Of a DNA stretch of 30,352 nucleotides, positions 15,955 to 23,779 are shown in pieces. The stretch is taken from contig DASPFV010000055.1 of the NCBI GenBank assembly GCA_035620975.1, forward strand, positions 1 to 30,352, in the 5' to 3' direction. The number at the start of each line of letters is the position of its first letter. The stretch's first letter is position 1. Source of the stretch: DASPFV01 sp035620975 (GTDB lineage: Bacteria > Acidobacteriota > Vicinamibacteria > Vicinamibacterales > 2-12-FULL-66-21). The notes beneath the pieces were generated by a model that was given only the letters and a program-made list of their open reading frames with translations, did no database searches and had not been told where the DNA came from. The position numbers and the translations under genes were made by a program.

Positions 15955-18900
15955 TCACCGGCTCGAGCTCGAGTCCACGGGCGCCGGACCGGCAAGAAAC
16001 GCCAGCAGGTTCCGCCACTGGCTCTGGTTCATGGCGTCGGCCATCGCCTCGGTCATCAGCGACTCCTTCACGCTGCGCCGCGACTTCACGGCCGAAGGCT
16101 GAAGCTCGACGACGGTGCCCTCCCGAGTAAGGAGGGTCAGTTGCGGCTTCTCCCGGACCACCAGCGCCGTGAGCGTCCGCCCGTCCACGGTGTCGATCAC
16201 CGTAGTCTCGAGCGCGGGGGAGACCCGCCGGTCGGGAAACATGATGGCTTCGAGCATCGCGTACTTCGACGTGCGGAGCGCCGAGGAGGTGAGGTCCAGC
16301 GCCGGCACCCCGACATCGGTTCCCAGCGGCCCGAACCGATGGCAGGAAGCGCAATGCTGCTGGAAGAGCTGCTGGCCCGCCACAGGATCGAGCTGCTGCT
16401 GGGGCTGAAAGACGGCCTCCTCGAGCATTTCCTGGCGGCTTACGACGCGGCCGGCACGACGGGCTGCGAGCGGGTTGTTCAGATTGCCTCGCCCGCCGCC
16501 ACGCCCTCCTGCCTGGGCGAGCCGCGCCTTGATGGCCTCGAGCTCCTCTGCCGAGAGCGGCGAGAACTCCGGTGCGCGTTGCGCCAGGGCCTGCTTCTCT
16601 TCGTCAGTCGTGAACAGGGAGGCCACCTCGTCGAACATGTTGCCGACGAACGTCACGAACTGCGCGCCGCCGCGCCACGTCGATGCCCGGCCCAGCAGGT
16701 CGGCCAGCTGCAGCTTCTGCTCGAGCGTCCAGCCGTCCTTCATTACCCGCAGCGCATAGAGGAAGTGCAGCTGCAGGGCCTGGTTCTCATTTCCCTTCGG
16801 CATCGCCGCGAGGATCTCCGCGATGCCCCCGGGCTGCCCGGCATACGCCAGCATCAGCGCCAGCTCGCGTGTCAGCCGCTCGTCGGCCGCCGGGAACTGC
16901 GGGGCCACGAGCGCGTGCAGCTCTTGGCGCTGCTCCGGCGAGAGACCCGTCTCGAGCTGGGTCGCGGTGTACTGAAAAGCTCGGAACAGCCGGAGCTTCT
17001 GCTCGACGGGCAGAGCTGTCTGCTTCATCGCCGCGAGTTGCTTGTCGACGAGCGGCTGCAGGTGGTCGCCCTTGGCCGTGTTGACGAGCGCGATCATGGA
17101 CTCGAACGAGCCGAGCGGGTTGGCTTCCGCCATCGCCCGCTCTTTCCATTGATCCCGGGCGGTCCGCTCCAGCGCCAGCCGCCCCGCCCACCGCACGAAC
17201 CGATCTGTGTCGTTCAAGAGCGCGTAGATGTCCGAGACCGGCGCCAGGCTGGGCTTTTCGGGCGACTGCCCCATGCGCACGAGCGCTTCGGCTGCCCGCC
17301 GGCGGACCAACGGGCTGCGATCCTTCAGCGCTGCCGCTGCAATGGGTGCCTGGGGAGGCGCGCCCTGCCGCGCCAGCTCGCCCTGCGCGCCGGCCACGTA
17401 CACGACGGCCGCCCGGAGGTCGGCGTTGCGATCCGATGCGAGCGCGGACAGGAGCGCCTGGCCCGGTGCGGCGCCGTGACGCTGCATCTCGTACAGGGCA
17501 CGGACGCGATCCATCGTGTCCGCCGAGCCATCGCGGGCCAGGCGTTCCAGCTCGTTGCCGAACGCCGCGCCCATCGACGCTTTCACCTGCTCGATGGCGG
17601 CCCAGCCCCAGCTCGAGAGGGGCTGCGGCTGGCGCACCACCGCGAGAATTCCCGTTCTCTCGGGCTGCGTCGGTGCCGTGCCCGTGTAGCGCACGCGCCA
17701 GAAGCCCCCCTCAGTGTTCCGTCCGCCGGTCGTGAAATAGATGAGGCCGTCGGATCCGACCTCGAGGTCCGTGATGTTGAGCGGCTCGCCGTGGACGAAC
17801 TCGGCGCGGTCGCTCCGGGCGGTATACGTCGCGCCGGCCGGGGTGAGCGCCGTATAGAGGAGACGCCCGCGCGACCAGTCGGCTTCCAGGAAGTTGTCGA
17901 AGAACTCCGGGGGATACGCGTAGCTCTGGTAGAACTCCACGCCGACGGGCGACCCCCGGCCCACGTCGCGCACGGGTGGCAGCGAGTCGAGATAGTAGGC
18001 AGGGTACTTCCCCGATCCGTCACGGTACCCGTAGTTCCCGCCCGGGATTCCGTGCACCGTGCGGACTTCGCGGTACCACGGCATGTTGATGTCCCATTCC
18101 ATGTCGCTGTCGAACAGGAAGGCTTCGCCGAGCAGGTTGTACGCGAAGTCGTACGCGTTCCGGTTCCCGCCGAACAGTACCGTGAAGCGGTCGATCGTCG
18201 GGTCCCACCGGTATACGCCGCTGTGCACCGCCTGCCGGATGCTCCGACCAAAGTTCGGGATGTAGGGCAGGAACTGCGCGTCCTTGTCCTGGAGGACGAG
18301 CGAATCCGGGTCGAGCCTGGCATCCTCGATCGTGGCGTGATTCCCGGAAATGACGGTATAACCGCCGTCCGGGCTCCGGCGAATCGCGTGTGGACCATGC
18401 TCCTGGATTCCTCCCGGCGTCATGGCGATCGTCTCGAAGGTATCGGCGATGTCGTCGCCATTCGCATCCTGCAGCCGGTAGATGCCGGCCGGCGGCGGTG
18501 GCCCGCCACGGCCGCCACCCTGCCGTCCCCCCTGCGCTCCTGCCGCTCCAGCACCGGCAGGAGCCGGAGGCTGGGGGGTCGCGTCGGTGCACGCGCCGTA
18601 GAGTGTGGGGCCGTCGAACCACAGCCCCTGACAGTTGCGCACCTTGTCGCTGATGATCTTCTCGGACTCATAAACGCCGTCGTTGTCGGTGTCGAGCAGG
18701 ATCCGAGGGTGATCCTGTTCCTTCGACACGACGGGCCGGCCCCTGGCGTCGAAGGTCACCACGACATAGGAATCCGTCTTCGTCGGCGGATTGGCCCGTT
18801 CGATCGCAAACCCCGGCAGCGTGCTGAACTTCACACCGGCGACGGTGTGGGTAACCATCTGCGCCTGATTCGGGGCCTGCACGACGGGCAGGGCTCGGAC

Positions 18901-18963
18901 GCCGGCGAGGCCCACCAGGGAAAGTCCGCCGACGAGGACCACTGCCGCGTTCCGCCTTCGCAT
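15955..18963 (-). CDS. membrane-bound-dehydrogenase-type beta-propeller protein with HEAT repeats and C-terminal heme c
   Basis: This 1002-aa exported protein starts at ATG 18963 with a strong Shine-Dalgarno (AGGAGG, 5 nt). After the signal peptide (about 1-28) comes a propeller/glucose-dehydrogenase-like domain, with LLDTDNDGVYESEKI, GNHATIEDARLD, RWDPTIDRFTVLFGGNRNAYDF, MPWYREVRTVHGIPGGNYGYRDG and NITDLEVGSDGLIYFTTGGR. A helical HEAT-like region (about 450-830) follows. The C-terminal cytochrome c domain has CASCHRFG (Cys 871, Cys 874, His 875), and VKESLM supplies a likely Met ligand. This architecture is known from Planctomycetes and Acidobacteria as the putative membrane-bound dehydrogenase plus heme-binding domain family; the substrate is generally unknown. 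A Gly/Pro/Gln-rich linker (PAPAGAGAAGAQGG...) interrupts the propeller at about 150-178. Confidence 0.87.
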   Translation of the reverse strand: MRRRNAAVVLVGGLSLVGLAGVRALPVVQAPNQAQMVTHTVAGVKFSTLPGFAIERANPPTKTDSYVVVTFDARGRPVVSKEQDHPRILLDTDNDGVYESEKIISDKVRNCQGLWFDGPTLYGACTDATPQPPAPAGAGAAGAQGGRQGGGRGGPPPPAGIYRLQDANGDDIADTFETIAMTPGGIQEHGPHAIRRSPDGGYTVISGNHATIEDARLDPDSLVLQDKDAQFLPYIPNFGRSIRQAVHSGVYRWDPTIDRFTVLFGGNRNAYDFAYNLLGEAFLFDSDMEWDINMPWYREVRTVHGIPGGNYGYRDGSGKYPAYYLDSLPPVRDVGRGSPVGVEFYQSYAYPPEFFDNFLEADWSRGRLLYTALTPAGATYTARSDRAEFVHGEPLNITDLEVGSDGLIYFTTGGRNTEGGFWRVRYTGTAPTQPERTGILAVVRQPQPLSSWGWAAIEQVKASMGAAFGNELERLARDGSADTMDRVRALYEMQRHGAAPGQALLSALASDRNADLRAAVVYVAGAQGELARQGAPPQAPIAAAALKDRSPLVRRRAAEALVRMGQSPEKPSLAPVSDIYALLNDTDRFVRWAGRLALERTARDQWKERAMAEANPLGSFESMIALVNTAKGDHLQPLVDKQLAAMKQTALPVEQKLRLFRAFQYTATQLETGLSPEQRQELHALVAPQFPAADERLTRELALMLAYAGQPGGIAEILAAMPKGNENQALQLHFLYALRVMKDGWTLEQKLQLADLLGRASTWRGGAQFVTFVGNMFDEVASLFTTDEEKQALAQRAPEFSPLSAEELEAIKARLAQAGGRGGGRGNLNNPLAARRAGRVVSRQEMLEEAVFQPQQQLDPVAGQQLFQQHCASCHRFGPLGTDVGVPALDLTSSALRTSKYAMLEAIMFPDRRVSPALETTVIDTVDGRTLTALVVREKPQLTLLTREGTVVELQPSAVKSRRSVKESLMTEAMADAMNQSQWRNLLAFLAGPAPVDSSSSR

Positions 18964-19032
18964 ACCGACCTCCTGGGCCGCACATCGGGGCGCCGCGAGC
19001 GCGCCGGTGGATCCGTGCATTTTCGAGCTTCG

Positions 19033-19061
19033 TTAGTAACAGCCGCGCGCCGTACGGTCAA
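19033..19061 (-). promoter_or_regulatory. promoter of the heme-dehydrogenase gene
   Basis: On the minus strand there is a strong -35 TTGACC (19061-19056), a 17-bp spacer and a weak -10 TACTAA (19038-19033). Transcription from about 19026 would leave a leader of about 60 nt containing the AGGAGG ribosome site. Confidence 0.45.
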
Positions 19062-19300
19062 GCAGGGCCGACCCGATGGCGGCTGTTTTGCTCTGAGAAA
19101 CGCCTTCGCCGGCCGGAAGCGCGGCGGCCGGCAATCCCTCAGTGCATCCGTCGCCGACATTGGCCGGCCGGAGCGCCTGCCGCCTGGACGTGCCGGTGCA
19201 GGCGTTATCGCACCGCGAAAACCCGTGCTCCTGAGGACCACGTGGCGCTGGTCCTGCACGGACAGACCGCGGCGCGTGTAACTCTCTCGATGAGGCGGCG

Positions 19301-19306
19301 TATTAT
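19301..19306 (+). promoter_or_regulatory. -10 candidate for the cytochrome/Rieske/cytochrome b cluster
   Basis: TATTAT is the only AT-rich hexamer in this stretch and lies 59 nt before the TTG start at 19366. The hexamer 17 bp upstream (GTAACT) is a poor -35, so an activator or alternative sigma factor may be needed. Confidence 0.4.
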
Positions 19307-19365
19307 AGGCATCCCGCGCGAGCGGTGTCCGCGCGATTCCCGCCCCCCGGGCAGAGGAGGCCATT

Positions 19366-19806
19366 TTGCGCTTCAGATTGTACGCGGCAGCCATGCTTGT
19401 AGCGTGGTCCGGTTCCCTGACGATCGCTCAGAAGGTGACGACCGAAGAAGAGCTCGACAAGACCATGAAGAAGGTCGGGCCTGCAATGCAGGCGATTCAG
19501 AAGGCGATGAAGTCGAACGAGTTCGGCGAGGTCAGAACGCAGCTCGTCGTCGTGAAACAGGCGATGAACGATTCGCGCGAGTTCTGGATTCAGCACAAGA
19601 AGGACGACGCCATCAAGTTCAATACCGACACAGTGACGAAGATAGAGGCCGTCGAGAAGGTGGTGTCGGCGGAACCGGTCGATCCGGCCGTCGCCATGGC
19701 GGCACTGAAGGAGATGGGAGGCGCCTGCCTCTCGTGCCACAAGAATTATCGTGAGAGGGATGCCGATAACAACTACATCCTCAAGCCCGGGTCAATCGGA
19801 GAGTGA
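19366..19806 (+). CDS. class II (c'-like) cytochrome c
   Basis: The 146-aa protein has a short signal peptide (MRFRLYAAAMLVAWSGSLTIAQ, about 1-22). A helical, lysine-rich body follows (LDKTMKKVGPAMQAIQKAMKSNEF...), and the single heme site is near the C-terminus: CLSCHKNYRERD (Cys 121, Cys 124, His 125). A C-terminal CXXCHxxYR on a four-helix bundle is the pattern of class II cytochromes (c', c-556 types). The start is TTG 19366, supported by AGAGGAGG 5 nt upstream and the signal peptide; no ATG gives a better choice. It is 137 bp before the Rieske gene on the same strand and may pass electrons to or from the bc-type complex. Gas binding as in true c' cannot be judged here. Confidence 0.87.
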   Translation: MRFRLYAAAMLVAWSGSLTIAQKVTTEEELDKTMKKVGPAMQAIQKAMKSNEFGEVRTQLVVVKQAMNDSREFWIQHKKDDAIKFNTDTVTKIEAVEKVVSAEPVDPAVAMAALKEMGGACLSCHKNYRERDADNNYILKPGSIGE

Positions 19807-19943
19807 TCGCCGAAGATGGCCCATTTGCGTACGGCGCAGGTCAGCGGGAGCTCACGGCGACTCCGTGGGCTCCCCGGTCCGGAGAGGCTGGCACCAGCCG
19901 GCGTACACTCCTCGTCTGACCTGAGCTCGGACGCCAGCGCCCC

Positions 19944-20411
19944 ATGATATCCACACCCCAGGATCGCCGCGGCTTCTTCGCCACCGCGACTGTCCTCATC
20001 CAGGGAGCCATCGGAGCTGCGGTTGCCTTCCTGATGGGGGCGGCGGTCGTCGCGCCGGTCTTCGGCCGCCGCCGCGAGTCGTGGCTCCCAGCCGGGAATC
20101 TCGACGATCTGTTCGACAACGAACCGACGCCCGTGGCCGTCCGTGTGGTACGCGAGGATGGCTACACGCACGTCGTCGACCGGCAGGTCGTCTTCCTGGT
20201 CAGGAACGGGCCGCAGGTCACCGCGCTCTCGTCCACGTGCACGCATCTCGGCTGCCGCGTGAGCTGGGATGCGGCAGCGCAGGTGCTCAAATGCCCGTGC
20301 CACGGGGGCGTGTTCGACCGCACGGGGGCGGTGAAAGCCGGGCCCCCACCGGGTCCGCTGGCGGCCATTCCCACCAGGGTCGAAGGCGATCGGGTCCTCG
20401 TGGAGCTTTGA
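19944..20411 (+). CDS. qcrA: Rieske 2Fe-2S subunit of a bc-type quinol oxidase complex
   Basis: The 155-aa protein has a twin-arginine-like N-terminus (DRRGFFATAT, 7-16) and one membrane anchor (about 16-40). The periplasmic Rieske fold has CTHLGC (Cys 99, His 101, Cys 104) and CPCHGG (Cys 117, Cys 119, His 120), then the Pro loop GPPPGPL. Cys 99/His 101 and Cys 117/His 120 should bind the cluster, and Cys 104/119 form the disulfide. In place of the usual HGSxY the sequence is HGGVF, so both the Ser and the Tyr hydroxyls that raise the cluster potential are missing. A low-potential, menaquinol-adapted cluster is predicted. The stop overlaps the start of the cytochrome b gene (TGATG), so the two are co-translated. 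Confidence 0.93.
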   Translation: MISTPQDRRGFFATATVLIQGAIGAAVAFLMGAAVVAPVFGRRRESWLPAGNLDDLFDNEPTPVAVRVVREDGYTHVVDRQVVFLVRNGPQVTALSSTCTHLGCRVSWDAAAQVLKCPCHGGVFDRTGAVKAGPPPGPLAAIPTRVEGDRVLVEL

Positions 20412-22000
20412 TGCGCTCATCGAAGCGCCTGGCGGACTGGCTCGATTCCCGCACCGGGTTCAGAAAAGGACGCAGCCACCTGCTCGACGAGCCGCTGCCG
20501 CCTGGCGTCGGCTGGTGGTTCGTCTCCGGCAGCATCCTCCTCTTCCTGCTGGGCCTCCAGGTCGTCACGGGCGTCGTGCTGACGATGTACTACGTGCCGG
20601 CCCCCGAGTACGCGTACGACAGCGTCCGCTACATCGTCGACCGGCTTCCGTTCGGGGCCGTGGTTCGCGCGCTCCACTTCTTCGGGGCCAGCTTCATCGT
20701 CGTCGCGGCCGCGCTGCACATGCTGCGCGTGGTGCTCTTCGGGTCGTACCGGAAGCCTCGCGAGCTGACGTGGATGACCGGCGTCGTGCTGCTCCTCATC
20801 ATCCTCGCCTTCGCGCTGACAGGCTATCTCCTGCCGTGGGATCAGAAGGCTTACTGGGCCACGATCGTGACGATCAATATCGCGCGGAGCAGCCCGATCC
20901 TCGGCGAGCACGTCGCCGCGCTGCTGCGCGGGGGGGCGGATCTCGGGGCTCTGACGCTCCTGCGCTGGTACGCCGCCCACGTGTTCCTGCTGCCCGCGGC
21001 ACTCGCCGCGTTCGTGATCGCGCATCTGTATCTGATGCGCCGGCACGGAATCTCGGGGCCGATCACAGGCGTGCCTGGCCAGGCGCGTCCCTTCTACCCG
21101 TACCAGGCATTCAGGGACACCGTGGCGATGGCCGCGGTATTCGCAGTGCTGCTGACGTTCGCGTTCACGGTGAGGGTGCCCCTGGACGCCATCGCGGATC
21201 CCTCCGACGCGAACTACGTGCCCAGGCCCGAGTGGTACTTCCTCAGCCTCTTCCAGCTCCTGAAGTACTTTCCGGGGCCACTCGAACCGGTTGCGACGAT
21301 CGTGATCCCGGGGCTGGTGGTCACGGGGCTGTTGCTCCTCCCGTTCCTCGATCGACGTCCTGATCGGCATCCGTTGAAGCGGCCGCTGGTGACGGGGGGC
21401 TTTGCGGTGCTTGGGCTCGGCATCACGCTGCTGACGTATCTCGGGCTGAAGGACTCGCCAGCTCACGCGGACCCGTCGGACTGGAATCTGCTCTCCTTGG
21501 CGGGACAGGAGTTCATCCAGGACGATCGCTGCCAGAGCTGCCACCGGGTTGGAGGAACGGCGAATCCCCTGGCGGACACGCGCCTGCGCCGGGAGCCGGA
21601 GTGGCTGCTTGCGCACGCACAGGACCCGGAGATCATCGCCCCGGGCCTGCGCCGGCCGCCGCCGGGCGGCATGACGCCGTCGCAGGGCCGTTCCATTCTG
21701 AGCTACCTCCGAAAGGTCCGCGCGGGCGGCACGGCACCCTCAAACGTCGGCCCCGAGCTGCGGACCGCCGCGCTGGTCTACGGGCGATGGTGTGCGAACT
21801 GCCACACGATCGATGGGGAGGGCGGGAACCAGGGGCCCGATCTCACCCATGCCGGCAAGGAACGGGACGAGCAGTGGCTCTACGACTGGATCAGCGATCC
21901 GGAAGCCATGGACGAGCTCGCGGACATGCCTGCCTTCGTCGATCGGCTCACCTCTGAAGAGCTTCGCGCCATCGCCAGATACCTCGCCGGGAGGCGCTGA
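20411..22000 (+). CDS. qcrB: cytochrome b fused to a diheme cytochrome c
   Basis: This 529-aa membrane protein is the quinol-binding core of the bc-type complex. Residues 1-350 are a full-length cytochrome b with about eight membrane helices. The heme ligands are His 89/103 and His 190/205 (the 15-residue second spacing is the b6-type pattern), and the Qo-site motif is PEWY (273-276). After the last helix (about 328-346) come two c-type heme domains: CQSCH (374-378) with Met 421, and CANCH (461-465) with Met 506. Cytochrome b and the electron-accepting cytochrome c, usually separate genes, are thus one chain. ATG 20411 overlaps the Rieske stop; the longer frame upstream is a shadow of the Rieske gene. 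No further oxidase subunits follow. Confidence 0.92.
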   Translation: MRSSKRLADWLDSRTGFRKGRSHLLDEPLPPGVGWWFVSGSILLFLLGLQVVTGVVLTMYYVPAPEYAYDSVRYIVDRLPFGAVVRALHFFGASFIVVAAALHMLRVVLFGSYRKPRELTWMTGVVLLLIILAFALTGYLLPWDQKAYWATIVTINIARSSPILGEHVAALLRGGADLGALTLLRWYAAHVFLLPAALAAFVIAHLYLMRRHGISGPITGVPGQARPFYPYQAFRDTVAMAAVFAVLLTFAFTVRVPLDAIADPSDANYVPRPEWYFLSLFQLLKYFPGPLEPVATIVIPGLVVTGLLLLPFLDRRPDRHPLKRPLVTGGFAVLGLGITLLTYLGLKDSPAHADPSDWNLLSLAGQEFIQDDRCQSCHRVGGTANPLADTRLRREPEWLLAHAQDPEIIAPGLRRPPPGGMTPSQGRSILSYLRKVRAGGTAPSNVGPELRTAALVYGRWCANCHTIDGEGGNQGPDLTHAGKERDEQWLYDWISDPEAMDELADMPAFVDRLTSEELRAIARYLAGRR

Positions 22001-22008
22001 CGCAACCG

Positions 22009-22021
22009 GTGCCCTGGGCAC
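22009..22021. terminator. short palindrome between convergent genes
   Basis: GTGCCC-T-GGGCAC lies in the 27-bp gap between the cytochrome b stop (22000) and the CRTAC1 stop (22028). The stem is short, with a one-base centre and no T-tract, so any termination function is doubtful. Confidence 0.3.
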
Positions 22022-22027
22022 GTTCCG

Positions 22028-23779
22028 TCACTTTCCTCCCGTCCCCCTCCGGAGAGTGACGAGCCGGTCCGCCAGGACCTTGCGCCAGCGCTCGCGCGCG
22101 CCGTCCGGCCATTCGACGACCACCGCGTCGAGTGCGGGGGACGATCCGAGTCCGAAGTGGACGCGGCCGTCGCTCGCCGAGAGATAGCTGCCATCGGTGC
22201 GGACCCGGCGCCACAGCGTGGGGCGGCCGGTCCGCTCGATTCCGACGCGTGCCCCGACTCCGAAGCGATTCGCAGGTTCCTGTGACAAGCGCACCTGCAG
22301 CCAGTGCGCTCCGGACTGCTGGTTGAGCAGCAGCAGGACGGGACCGTTGTTGGTGGTCACGACGACGTCGATGTCGCCGTCGTCGTCGAGATCACCGAAA
22401 GCGGCGCCGCGCCCTATTCGGGCCTGCTCGAAGGCGGCCCCCGCCGCGGCGGTCGTGTCGACAAAACGGCGCGACCCGGTGTTCCGGAACAGCTGGTTCC
22501 TCATCCGGAACGGCGCTGGCTGGCCGCGCTGGGCCTCGATGACGTTCACCGCGCCGTTGGTGATGAAGAGATCCAGCCAGCCGTCGTTGTCGTAGTCGAA
22601 CCAATCGGTGCCGAAGCCCGTGAACGCGGCCGTGGGCGCCGCCAGCCCCCAGCGCGCCCTGGCATCGTCGAACGTAGCCGACCCGTCGTTTTCGTAGAGC
22701 ACGAACGTCTCGCCGATGATGTTCGTGACGAAGAGGTCCTCGTCGCCGTCTGCGTCGACGTCTCCGGACGCGATGCCCATACTTCCCTCCGGGTTGCCCG
22801 CGGCGTTCACGGCGGCGCCCGACAGCAGGCCCTCGTCGCGGAACGTACCATCCCGCGCGTTGATCCAGAGCTGGTTGGGGTTGGCATCGTTCGCGACGTA
22901 GAGATCGATCCACCCGTCGCCGTTGTAGTCGCCGGTGGAGACCCCGAGCCCGGCCCCATAGGCCCGGCTGATGCCGGAGGCGTCGGTCGCGTTCGTGAAT
23001 CTTCCCTGGCCCTCGTTGCGGTAGAAGCGATCCGGCACCGGCCGGTAGGCGCGCGGGCTGCAGTAATCGCGCGCCCCGAGCGAGTCGTGGCACCGCTTGT
23101 TGTCGGCCACCGTGAAGTCGAGGTAGTTGGCGACGAACAGATCCAGGTCGCCGTCGCGATCGACATCCGCGAACGCCGCGGACGTGCTCCAGAGGTCGTC
23201 GCTCACGCCGGCCTCTTTCGTGGCGTCCGTGAACGTGCCGTCGCCGTTGTTGCGGAAGAGGATTTCAGGACCGAACGAGGTGAGGAACAGATCGAGATCC
23301 CCGTCGTTGTCGTAGTCGCCGACGGCGGCGCCCATGCCATAGACACGGGCACCGACGCCAGCGGCGTCCGTGACGTCCGTGAACTTCAGCGTGCGCCTGC
23401 CGTCCGTCGAGATCGTCAGGTCGTTCCGGAACAGGCGACTGCTCGGCTGCCGGGCGACGTCGAACGGCGTCCCGGGCATCGCCCCGCCCTGGACGAGGTA
23501 GACGTCCAGGTCGCCGTCGTTGTCGTAGTCGAAGAGCGCCACGCCCGCGCCCATGATCTCGGGCATCGCATACTCGCCCGTTGCGCCGTTCACGTGCGTG
23601 AACGTGAGCCCGGCTGCGGCGGCCGACTCGACGAAGAGCGGGGCGGCTCCTTGCGCCTGAAGGCGGAAGCCAGGGGCTGCACTGGCCAACCCGGTCGTCC
23701 CGGCACCCCTGAGACTGCCGGCTGATCCAGGCAGACAGAGGAGACACACGGCAGCGAGGACCACGGCCGGTCGCCTCAT
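22028..23779 (-). CDS. CRTAC1-family protein (FG-GAP/VCBS propeller with ASPIC/UnbV domain)
   Basis: The 583-aa exported protein has a signal peptide (about 1-27). Seven repeats carry a calcium-type loop, DxDxDGDxD or a close variant, at residues 84, 155, 205, 284, 340, 395 and 463, which fits a seven-bladed beta-propeller. Residues about 505-575 (FGVGARVGIERTG... YLSASDGRVHFGLG... VVVEWPDG) form the ASPIC/UnbV domain. Such proteins are abundant in Acidobacteria, Planctomycetes and Bacteroidetes and are thought to act in adhesion or ligand binding outside the cytoplasm; the specific role is unknown. ATG 23779 overlaps the stop of the TPR gene (ATGA), so expression is coupled. The longer frame upstream is arginine-rich shadow. 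Confidence 0.9.
   Translation of the reverse strand: MRRPAVVLAAVCLLCLPGSAGSLRGAGTTGLASAAPGFRLQAQGAAPLFVESAAAAGLTFTHVNGATGEYAMPEIMGAGVALFDYDNDGDLDVYLVQGGAMPGTPFDVARQPSSRLFRNDLTISTDGRRTLKFTDVTDAAGVGARVYGMGAAVGDYDNDGDLDLFLTSFGPEILFRNNGDGTFTDATKEAGVSDDLWSTSAAFADVDRDGDLDLFVANYLDFTVADNKRCHDSLGARDYCSPRAYRPVPDRFYRNEGQGRFTNATDASGISRAYGAGLGVSTGDYNGDGWIDLYVANDANPNQLWINARDGTFRDEGLLSGAAVNAAGNPEGSMGIASGDVDADGDEDLFVTNIIGETFVLYENDGSATFDDARARWGLAAPTAAFTGFGTDWFDYDNDGWLDLFITNGAVNVIEAQRGQPAPFRMRNQLFRNTGSRRFVDTTAAAGAAFEQARIGRGAAFGDLDDDGDIDVVVTTNNGPVLLLLNQQSGAHWLQVRLSQEPANRFGVGARVGIERTGRPTLWRRVRTDGSYLSASDGRVHFGLGSSPALDAVVVEWPDGARERWRKVLADRLVTLRRGTGGK

Larger units (their letters stand above)
18964..19365. other. 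divergent intergenic region between two cytochrome-type genes
   Basis: This 402-bp region contains a minus-strand promoter close to 19033-19061, a plus-strand -10 candidate at 19301 and the ribosome site of the plus-strand cytochrome gene. Between them are several short GC-rich inverted repeats (for example AGGACCA...TGGTCCT near 19235-19256) but no credible gene. Confidence 0.5.

Noticed and set aside
16141..19281. A 1046-codon plus-strand open frame opposite the heme-dehydrogenase gene
   Set aside because: Same artefact: the minus-strand gene has a signal peptide, ribosome site and heme motif, while the plus-strand frame has none.
20081..20410. The longer frame before cytochrome b
   Set aside because: It is the shifted frame of the Rieske gene; ATG 20411 starts the recognisable cytochrome b.
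22304..23725. A 473-codon plus-strand frame opposite the CRTAC1 gene
   Set aside because: Its Val/Asp/Glu-rich repeats are the complement of the calcium-loop repeats, not a separate gene.
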